Shown: positions 7,640-13,900 of the stretch, in pieces
Position numbering within the stretch: the first letter of the stretch is position 1
Layout: each line of letters starts with the position of its first letter
Assembly: GCA_945487445.1 (NCBI GenBank)
Contig: CALYTU010000018.1
Coordinates: forward strand, 1-18,258
Reading direction: 5' to 3'
DNA: 18,258 nucleotides
Source of the DNA: an uncultured Clostridia bacterium
GTDB lineage: Bacteria > Bacillota > Clostridia > Oscillospirales > Oscillospiraceae
The notes under the pieces: generated by a model
Seen by the model: the letters and a program-made list of their open reading frames with translations, nothing else
What the model was told of the DNA's origin: nothing
The model's database searches: none
Made by a program: the position numbers and the translations under genes

Positions 7640-8572
7640 ATGAAAAAGCTTGCGGTTCTTCTTGTTTTTGTCTGTTTGCTTACCCTCTTTGCAGGCTGCA
7701 AGGGCAATGCCGACACCGTCCGTCCCATGCTCTTCCATGTCACGGGGGAGAATGGCGAGGAGGCTTATCTCTTCGGCACCATTCATGTAGGAGATCAGAG
7801 GATCAATACGGCCATGGAAACTGTTGCGCCTTACCTGGACGGCTGTGACGCGCTGGCGGTGGAGTTTGACATCGTGGCCTATGAGGATGATCTGGCTGCG
7901 CAGATGCAGGCCATGTCCCAGTTCATCCTGACCGACGGCACCAAGGTCTCCGACCACATGCCGAAGGAGACCTTCGAGAAGGCTTCCGACCTGGTGGGCA
8001 AGGCCGGGCTGTATCCGAAGCTGATGGAAAACTACAACCTGTCCATGTGGACCCAGCTTGTGGAGCAGGCTGCGCTGATCACCCAGACAGACCTTGACAC
8101 GAAAATCGGTATGGACAGATCGCTGATCCAGCATTGCTATGACCGGAAGATCGAGGTCCGGAATGTTGAGAGCCCTGAGCTCCAATATGGGCTGATGGCC
8201 AGCTTTTCGGATGAGCTGAACCTGCTTTTAATCGAAGATACGCTGGACAGCCTGGACGAATACGGCGCCAACATTGACGGGCTCTATGCCGCCTGGCTTT
8301 CCGGCAATTATGATAACATCGTTGCTGTGTTGAACGACGAGGAAGCCGGCGAAGAGGAAGGGCTCACCGAAGAGCAGCGCGCGCTTGTGGAGGACTATAA
8401 CGACAGGATGCTGACGCAGCGGAATCTCGGGATGCGCGATAAGGCCGTCGAATGGCTGAAAGCGGGTGACAAGGTCTTTTTTGCTGTCGGCGCGGCCCAT
8501 CTGGTGGCGGAGGGCGGCCTTGTGGAGCTCCTGCGGGCCGCGGGTTATACCGTGGAACAGGTGTCATACTGA
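7640..8572 (+). CDS. TraB/GumN (Tiki-like) family lipoprotein
   Basis: A 310-residue lipoprotein of the TraB/GumN superfamily, whose animal members (Tiki) are metal-dependent proteases; bacterial members are mostly uncharacterised. ATG 7640 is set by AAGGAGG at 7629-7635, 4 bases away, and by the signal peptide that follows. The signal peptide ends at LFAGC, so Cys20 should be lipidated and the protein anchored outside the membrane. Family motifs are in order: YLFGTIHVG with H49, ALAVEF with E75, GMDR at 157-160, the R261-N262 pair, and the C-terminal FAVGAAHLVAEGGL with H287. These are the positions expected to bind metal, so the fold looks intact. An acidic stretch at about 233-240 is local. 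It lies 76 bases after the zinc-finger gene with no clear terminator or promoter, so co-transcription is possible. Substrate unknown. Confidence 0.88.
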   Translation: MKKLAVLLVFVCLLTLFAGCKGNADTVRPMLFHVTGENGEEAYLFGTIHVGDQRINTAMETVAPYLDGCDALAVEFDIVAYEDDLAAQMQAMSQFILTDGTKVSDHMPKETFEKASDLVGKAGLYPKLMENYNLSMWTQLVEQAALITQTDLDTKIGMDRSLIQHCYDRKIEVRNVESPELQYGLMASFSDELNLLLIEDTLDSLDEYGANIDGLYAAWLSGNYDNIVAVLNDEEAGEEEGLTEEQRALVEDYNDRMLTQRNLGMRDKAVEWLKAGDKVFFAVGAAHLVAEGGLVELLRAAGYTVEQVSY

Positions 8573-8624
8573 TTCTAATACGAACCGTATGAACTTTGTT
8601 TTTTTCTTTTTTTGCGGAAAGCTC

Positions 8625-8653
8625 TTGCTTTTTTTGGTCAGATATGTTATAAA
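8625..8653 (+). promoter_or_regulatory. Sigma-A-type promoter for the small lipoprotein gene
   Basis: TTGCTT (8625-8630), a 17-base spacer and TATAAA (8648-8653) form a good vegetative promoter. Transcription would start near 8660, about 45 bases before the ATG at 8705. Confidence 0.7.
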
Positions 8654-8704
8654 AGGTGAGCGGGGAGGATACTCCTCGTAAAACATGAAAAGGAGAACAT
8701 AACT

Positions 8705-9127
8705 ATGAAGCGTATCGTATCTCTTGCACTGGTCGTTCTGCTGATTGCTGCACTGTTTGTCGGCTGCGGCAATAGCTCCGTGGAGGGCACCTACCTCATC
8801 AAGTCCATGGGCGGCGTAGCTGTTGAGGACATGTTCAAGGAAGAGGCCGGCGACGACTTCGACCTGGACGCCATTCTTTCCATGTTCAAGGTGAGCAGCC
8901 TTGGCGAGCTGATTACCATGGAGCTCAAGGCTGACGGCACCGTCACCATGAAGAATGCCATGGACGCGATGGACAGCGATGAGGACTCCACCATGTCCGG
9001 CACCTGGAAACAGGAAGGCGACAAGGTCAGCATCACCATCGACGGCGACACCCAGGAGTTCACGCTGAACGGCAGCGAGCTGAGCGGCGGTGAAGGCGAC
9101 GAGGCCATGGTTTTCGTGAAGAAGTAA
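8705..9127 (+). CDS. Small lipocalin-like lipoprotein
   Basis: A 140-residue exported lipoprotein of unknown function. GGAG at 8692-8695 lies 9 bases before the ATG. The signal peptide runs to LFVGC, giving lipid-modified Cys21. The mature part starts with GTYLIKSMGG, has an acidic helical middle (about 40-90), and ends with the strand pattern SGTWKQEGDKVSITIDG and EFTLNGSEL. That pattern resembles the lipocalin-like small lipoproteins common in Clostridia, in which a GTW strand motif is followed by a K-V-x-I turn. The gene has its own promoter (8625-8653) and a strong terminator, so it is probably monocistronic. It is a real gene by ribosome-binding site, signal peptide and terminator; the lipocalin comparison is from memory of pattern only. 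Confidence 0.85.
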   Translation: MKRIVSLALVVLLIAALFVGCGNSSVEGTYLIKSMGGVAVEDMFKEEAGDDFDLDAILSMFKVSSLGELITMELKADGTVTMKNAMDAMDSDEDSTMSGTWKQEGDKVSITIDGDTQEFTLNGSELSGGEGDEAMVFVKK

Positions 9128-9136
9128 GCTACGTAA

Positions 9137-9170
9137 AAAATCGGTCCCGCGAGATCGCGGGACCGATTTT
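9137..9170. terminator. Bidirectional intrinsic terminator between convergent genes
   Basis: A perfect 15-bp stem (AAAATCGGTCCCGCG with its complement) and a 4-base AGAT loop. The stem has an A-run at its left foot and a T-run at its right foot, so it can stop both the plus-strand lipoprotein gene (stop at 9127) and the minus-strand gene ending at 9183. Confidence 0.93.
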
Positions 9171-9182
9171 ATTTATCAATGC

Positions 9183-9485
9183 TTATTCGTTGGGCAGCTC
9201 CACATCGGCGTAGTCCTTGAACTCCTCGACAATGGCTTCGGCCTTTTCCTTGGCCTCTTCCACCTTGTCTTCCACGTCGTTCCTGACTTCCTCAACCTTG
9301 TCGGCGACAGTCTCCGTGGCGTTTTCCACAAAGTCCTCCACCGTTTCGGGCTTGCCGCAGCTGCATTCGTCCTCGTCCATACAGCAGCACTTGCAGCCGA
9401 ATTTCTTTTTAATCAGCATCAGCGCCGCGCAGATAGCGGCCAGCGCGCCGATTATGGCGAGAACAGTCGTGATGGTTTTGTTCAT
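9183..9485 (-). CDS. YtxH-like membrane-anchored coiled-coil protein with a Cys cluster
   Basis: A 100-residue protein. The start (ATG complement at 9483-9485) is preferred over an upstream ATG at 9551 because AGGAGGG lies about 6 bases ahead of it (complement of 9491-9498) and the promoter lies between the two. Residues ~6-25 form one transmembrane helix. Next comes a compact cysteine cluster, C31, C33, C34, C35, C41 and C43, after a basic KKK stop-transfer. From about 49 to 92 the chain is a long Glu/Lys/Val/Ala heptad-like helix with repeated VEE and DKVEE units. This resembles YtxH/general-stress envelope proteins in helix composition, but the cysteine cluster is not something I associate with them. 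Function unknown; the cluster could bind metal or be redox-active (inference). Confidence 0.82.
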   Translation of the reverse strand: MNKTITTVLAIIGALAAICAALMLIKKKFGCKCCCMDEDECSCGKPETVEDFVENATETVADKVEEVRNDVEDKVEEAKEKAEAIVEEFKDYADVELPNE

Positions 9486-9522
9486 AGTAGTCCCTCCTGT
9501 CATTATAATTTTATCATACTTT

Positions 9523-9551
9523 ACTATACCATATTCTTTCCCGGTACGCAA
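9523..9551 (-). promoter_or_regulatory. Sigma-A-type promoter for the YtxH-like gene
   Basis: On the minus strand TTGCGT (9551-9546), a 17-base spacer and TATAGT (9528-9523) precede the gene. The start codon at 9485 is about 30 bases beyond the expected transcription start. Confidence 0.75.
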
Positions 9552-9589
9552 GTATTTATCTTGTAAATTTCCGGCTCTGCAGTCAGGGT

Positions 9590-9712
9590 GTATCTATTCA
9601 GTAGCCCCATCTGTCATTTCGAACGAAGTGAGAAATCCGTTCCTTTTTGCGTAGATAATACGGATTTCTCGGCGATGAATCGCCTCGAAATGACAGGATA
9701 CTGAACAGATAC
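9590..9712 (+). mobile_element. Family A MITE, complete copy 2, with 8-bp target duplication
   Basis: A 123-bp imperfect palindrome. Its ends are near-perfect inverted repeats (left GTATCTATTCAGTA, right end complement GTATCTGTTCAGTA). Inside, CTGTCATTTCGA and GAGAAATCCGT pair with their complements in the other arm, around a 19-base centre (9641-9659). The right arm has its own small hairpin (GGCGATGAATCGCC). Perfect octamers GTCAGGGT at 9582-9589 and 9713-9720 flank it directly, as left by a transposase. There is no coding capacity, so it must be mobilised in trans. It differs from copy 3 at two central bases. Confidence 0.93.
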
Positions 9713-9838
9713 GTCAGGGTTTGTAACTGTTCACGCAGGGTGGCCTTCCCCCAGACCGCCGACGACAGGCTGGCACGGATCGCAGCGGCCAGAGTCTGGC
9801 TGCCCTACGCAGAATTGGAGGCGTTTCGCATGGGCTGA
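9713..9838 (+). pseudogene. Possible degenerate gene tail between MITE copy 2 and rlmA
   Basis: After the MITE's right target duplicate, one frame stays open to TGA at 9836-9838 and reads like a protein end (RVAFPQTADDRLARI, then AAARVWLPYAELEAFRMG). No start codon or ribosome-binding site precedes it. With the MITE and one octamer removed, the frame reaches back only to a TAA at about 9567. I do not recognise the family. Coding composition in an otherwise gene-free stretch is the only support. The wider 9486-9842 gap holds the YtxH-like promoter, the MITE and this remnant. Confidence 0.25.
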
Positions 9839-9842
9839 ACTG

Positions 9843-10646
9843 TTACCGGTGTTTTTCATATTCCGCCAGGACGAATTCGATCTCCGTGTCCAAGGTCTCG
9901 AGCCCGTCCAACTTCGCCCGGTCGGAAGGGGAGCTCCGATAATAATAGGGCGTCATTTGGAAGACGGCCTGAATATCCGCCTGGCTTGCCAGTGTGATCC
10001 GAGCCGAAAGCTTCTGCCTCTGCCTCAGACGCAGCGTTTGCGTCTGGGGCAAGGCTTCGTCGTTTTCATAGGCACGGTCATAGACCGCCTGCTTCAAGCC
10101 GAAGAGATGCCGCCGCCCCGGTACCGCAATCGTCAGCCGTCCCCCGGGACGAAGCACCCGGCACAGCGTTCGCTCCTGAAACGGAGCAAAAAGCAGTGTG
10201 GCCCAGTCAAAGCCCCCGTCCGCCACCGGCAGATGGGCCAGGTTTGCCACAAAAAGGGTCAGCTCCGCATTCCGTTTCGCTGCCAGCCGGACCATCTCCC
10301 GGGACAGGTCGAAGCCATAGACGGTCAGCCCCGGCAATTCTCCCAGGGCTGCAGTATAATAGCCCTCGCCGCAGCAGAGGTCCAGCAGCGCCCCGTTCCT
10401 GCTCGCGTATTGGGCGGTCAACGCGTCTCGTAACGGCGCGTAGTATCCCTGATTCAGAAAGTCCCTGCGAAACCGGGCGGCCTGCTTGTTGTCGCCCATG
10501 GCGTCGGCCGGCTTTGAGCCAACCGTAAGGTTAACATAACCTTCTTTTGCCAGGTCGAAGGCGTGCTGCGCCGGACAGCGAAGCGTGCGCCTGTCCAGAC
10601 ATAGCGGCTGCGCGCAGACGGGACAGCGCAAAAGATCATAGTTCAT
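9843..10646 (-). CDS. rlmA: RlmA-type 23S rRNA (guanine-N1) methyltransferase
   Basis: A 267-residue SAM-dependent methyltransferase of the RlmA(I)/RlmA(II) family, which methylates N1 of a guanine in hairpin 35 of 23S rRNA (G745 in E. coli, G748 in the TlrB group). The N-terminus has the diagnostic zinc site C8-x2-C11 ... C24-x3-H28 and the QHAFDLAKEGYVNL block. Next are GDNKQ, the SAM motif I LLDLCCGEGYYT (87-98), acidic D113 in GFDLS, and the RVLRPGGRLTIAVP strand. G745 versus G748 specificity cannot be told. The start codon complement is at 10644-10646; no strong Shine-Dalgarno precedes it, so initiation may be weak. The gene stands alone on the minus strand between two MITE copies. If it is of the TlrB type it could influence macrolide or mycinamicin-type resistance, but nothing here shows that. 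Confidence 0.9.
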   Translation of the reverse strand: MNYDLLRCPVCAQPLCLDRRTLRCPAQHAFDLAKEGYVNLTVGSKPADAMGDNKQAARFRRDFLNQGYYAPLRDALTAQYASRNGALLDLCCGEGYYTAALGELPGLTVYGFDLSREMVRLAAKRNAELTLFVANLAHLPVADGGFDWATLLFAPFQERTLCRVLRPGGRLTIAVPGRRHLFGLKQAVYDRAYENDEALPQTQTLRLRQRQKLSARITLASQADIQAVFQMTPYYYRSSPSDRAKLDGLETLDTEIEFVLAEYEKHR

Positions 10647-10689
10647 AATGCTAACTCATCTTCGTCGTGTGTGTGATTCTTCTGACGCT

Positions 10690-10712
10690 ATTATACCACG
10701 AGGCTCTGTCAA
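10690..10712 (-). promoter_or_regulatory. Extended -10 promoter for rlmA
   Basis: The minus strand reads TGGTATAAT (10698-10690), a perfect -10 with the TGn extension. A perfect TTGACA also occurs (10712-10707) but only 11 bases upstream, too close for a normal -35. Recognition probably rests on the extended -10. Confidence 0.6.
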
Positions 10713-10757
10713 AATCCATAAAGAATTCAAAAAACTCTGGCATTCTGACGGTTTTTG

Positions 10758-10766
10758 TGGTAAAAT
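10758..10766 (+). promoter_or_regulatory. Possible extended -10 element ahead of MITE copy 3
   Basis: TGGTAAAAT (10758-10766) on the plus strand resembles an extended -10 box pointing at the PHP gene. No good -35 is seen 16-18 bases upstream. The MITE target site begins within its last bases. The 10647-10976 gap holds the rlmA promoter, this box, the MITE and the inverted repeats ahead of the PHP gene. Confidence 0.35.
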
Positions 10767-10771
10767 ATATC

Positions 10772-10894
10772 GTATCTATTCAGTAGCCCCATCTGTCATT
10801 TCGAACGAAGTGAGAAATCCGTTCCAATTTGCGTAGATAATACGGATTTCTCGGCGATGAATCGCCTCGAAATGACAGGATACTGAACAGATAC
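10772..10894 (+). mobile_element. Family A MITE, complete copy 3, with 8-bp target duplication
   Basis: Same length (123 bp) and orientation as copy 2, differing only at two central bases (AA for TT). It is flanked by perfect octamers AATATATC at 10764-10771 and 10895-10902. A target sequence different from that of copy 2 shows an independent insertion. It lies between a possible -10 box and the leader of the PHP-SLH gene. Confidence 0.93.
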
Positions 10895-10907
10895 AATATA
10901 TCTGTTA

Positions 10908-10954
10908 TTACAGGCGCATGTGCGGTTTTTCCAGAATACGCGCTGCGCCTGTAA
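10908..10954. repeat. Inverted repeat in the leader of the PHP-SLH gene
   Basis: TTACAGGCGCA (10908-10918) and its perfect complement TGCGCCTGTAA (10944-10954) enclose 25 bases. A perfect 10-bp palindrome, CTGTTAACAG (10956-10965), follows directly and touches the ribosome-binding site AGGGGGA (10964-10970). No T-run follows, so this is not an ordinary terminator. It could be an operator or an mRNA leader structure. Confidence 0.6.
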
Positions 10955-10976
10955 ACTGTTAACAGGGGGAATCTTT

Positions 10977-13900
10977 GTGAAAAAGCCTTCAAGGGTGCTT
11001 GCCCTGGTTTTGGTTTTTGAAATGGTGATGTCCTTGCTTTCTGTCATGAGCTTTGGAACCGAAGAAGGGGAGCAGGCGAGGCAGATCGAGGGCTTGCCTT
11101 CGGACGGAAGCTACGGCGTCGTCTGTTATTGCGGCGAGACGCCCGCCGCTGTCCTCGGGGCTGACATTTCCGACGGTGTGGCCCCGGTCAGGACTGTCAG
11201 GCTCTCCCCGGACGGAAAAACAATCGCTTTTCTGCCTGCCGGCGCGGCGGTTTTCCGGTTCATCAAAAATGAGGACGGCACTTACTATCTGAAGCTTGGC
11301 AGCGCGTATCTCGCGATCCGGTGCGTGAACAGCCGGAGTGAAATTGTCCTGCAAAACAGCACTTCCGGCGCAAAGTGGGACCTTGTTCCGGACGCGGAAG
11401 GCGCTTGCACCGTGTCAGGTCATGAAGTCCCCGGCAGCGACCGGTATCTGCGATACTGCAACAACAGGATCTCTCCCAATCAGATGACAGCCGACAGGAG
11501 CCAGTTCCGCTTTCGGTTTTTTGCTTCCTCCCCGGACGGGGACGGCCGCATTGGGGACCCGATGGCTGACGGCTCCCGGCCGGGGAACGGCGCAAAGGTC
11601 GTAATCTACAATCACAGCGCAAAGGCGGTATTCGGTCAACCCACCGGGGCGGACAAACAGCCTGCGTTGCTGCCTGCAGCCGCCGATTTGGGCGAAGACG
11701 GGAGCCTGGACTATGAGAAGGTTGCCGATGGCGGCCTGATCTTCAACGTGCGGGTTGAGGGCATTGGAAGCGAGGCCGAATACCTGTTTGAAACCAACGG
11801 CAGGTATCTGGCAATGTCCGAGAATTTCGCAGATGAAACCGGCGGGGTACACAACGCCGAAGCTCTGTCTTTGATCGAGATGCCCGAAGACGCGGAAAAG
11901 CAGGCTTATGCGCGGTGGACGCTGGGTGAGACCGCAGGCGGTTATATTCTGTACAACGCGGCGGCCATGAACGGCGAAAGAAAATGCTGTGCGGCGTTTT
12001 TGGGCGCGGTGTTCAAAGGCTGGACACCCAGGACAGATGATCCTGCGCCCTTCTCCATGCGCTTTCTCTCCATGCAGGATAAAGACGGGCAGGGCTATGT
12101 GGTCAATCCCAGAGTTCTGTTGGATGCGCCCGATCCTGCCATTGGAGAGGACTGCCCCGTGCGGTTTGTCCTGGACGATCTGGCCGAACCCGTGTCCGTC
12201 CGGGCGGAATACACCTGCTCCGGGGCCGGGACCACCGGGCCGCAAGGAGTCCCCGAGGTCACACTGGAGGGGAAACGGGGCGGCTTCACCGTTCCGGCCG
12301 CAGACCTGGCGGGCTGGGACGCGCTGACCATCCGCATCACTGTGAAAAACGCCCTTGGCAAGGCGTATGAGGCGGTCAAGGTCTGTGAGATTCGGAACGA
12401 GCCGGTCATCATCTCCGCCACTCCCGCAGCCGATTCCGCCACGGGAGCTGTGATCCGTCCGGAAATTGCCGTCACCTATGCCAACGTCGGGGAGGGCTCC
12501 AGCTTTGAGATGCTGGTGGACGGCCGGTCGGTACCTGCTGTGGCCGAGGCGGGCAAATTCTCCTACCTCCCTGACCGGGACATGACAGAGGGCAGGCACG
12601 CTGTCTGTGTCACTGTCACCCGGGCGGACGGCAAGCAGGCGGAAAGGCGTTGGCATTTCTTCGTTGGGGAGGGAGGCGCGAGGCTGTTTTTTGGACAGAT
12701 CCATGCCCACACCGCTTCGTATTCTGACGGCGTCGGCACCCTGGAGGAGGCCTATGAGCATGCTCACGGCGCGGAAGACATGGACTTCCTGATCGTCACC
12801 GACCACTCCAACTTCTTTGATACCACTGCCACGGCCACCGCCTCCAGCTACTATGATCTGCGTTCCCTGCTGCAAAACGGGGAAGGCTCAGCCACCAGGT
12901 GGGAGGAGGCCCGCGCCATCGCAAGGGAATACAACGAGCGCTATGAAGATTTTCTCTGTGTCTACGGCTATGAAATGACCTGGTCCGGCGGTCCCGGTCA
13001 CATCAATACCTACAACACCTACGGAGTCGTCTCCCGGAACAACGGGGAGTTGAACAACAAGACCGCCAATGCGGGCATGTACCGCTATTATGACCTGATG
13101 GCAAACGCGGAAAGAGGTCTGGACATCGGGGGCAGAAAGGCCGTCGCGATTCGTGACGGGCGGACGGCCACCGGCGTCAACGCCACCAAATATATCCCCT
13201 TCGATGCTGAGGGCAATCCGGTCCCCGTTGTCTCCCAGTTCAACCACCCCGGCAGGACCTACGGCGATTTCGAAAGCTTTGCAGGTCGCACAGCCGAGCG
13301 GGACGATGTGCTCAACCTGATCGAGGTGGGTAACGGCGAGGGAGCCGTGGGCAGCTGTGCCTACATCTCATCCTACGCCGAATATGACCGCTGCCTGTCT
13401 ATGGGCTGGCATGTGGGACCAACCAACAACCAGGACAACCACCGTGGCGGTTGGGGCTCCTCCAACACCTGCCGTGACGTTATCCTGACCGACGACTTTT
13501 CCGAAATCGGCCTCTATCGGGCGCTGGACCAGCGCCGGATCTATGCCACGGAGGATCAAAATCTTCGCATCTTCTATGACCTGATCGCCAATGGAGTGAC
13601 CTACCGGCTTGGCGACATTGCATCCATCGAGGACAGCGAGCAGCCCGCTTCCGTCACCGTCAGGCTCGATATTACCGATCCGGACCGTGAGGATAAAATT
13701 GCCTTCGTGGAGGTTGTCGGCGAGGGCGGCAGGACACTGAACCGAGTTGAGGTGAACGACCCCGCCTGTTGCTGCGAGCTCGAGCTCCCGAATACCGACG
13801 CCTACTATTATATTCGCGTAACCGAGCAGGACGGGCAGATCGCCGTTACTTCTCCCGTCTGGGTCAGGGAGGCCGTTCCCGTAACCGCGGCGATCAAAAC

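Noticed and set aside
8576..8635. Terminators after the TraB gene (ATACG-AAC-CGTAT, and AAAGC-TCTT-GCTTT followed by Ts)
   Set aside because: Both stems are only 5 bp and A/T-rich; the first is 8 bases from its T-run and the second overlaps the -35 box of the next promoter. Too weak to annotate.
10707..10712. TTGACA as the -35 box of the rlmA promoter
   Set aside because: Spacing to TATAAT is only 11 bases; treated as coincidental or secondary to the extended -10.
10648..10836. A 62-codon plus-strand ORF ending in the MITE (SVISNEVRNP peptide)
   Set aside because: No ribosome-binding site, overlaps the rlmA promoter, and its C-terminal half is just the translated MITE arm.
9590..10894. Copies 2 and 3 of family A as the ends of a composite transposon carrying rlmA
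   Set aside because: Each copy has its own, different 8-bp direct repeat, so they are separate insertions; outer flanks do not match each other.
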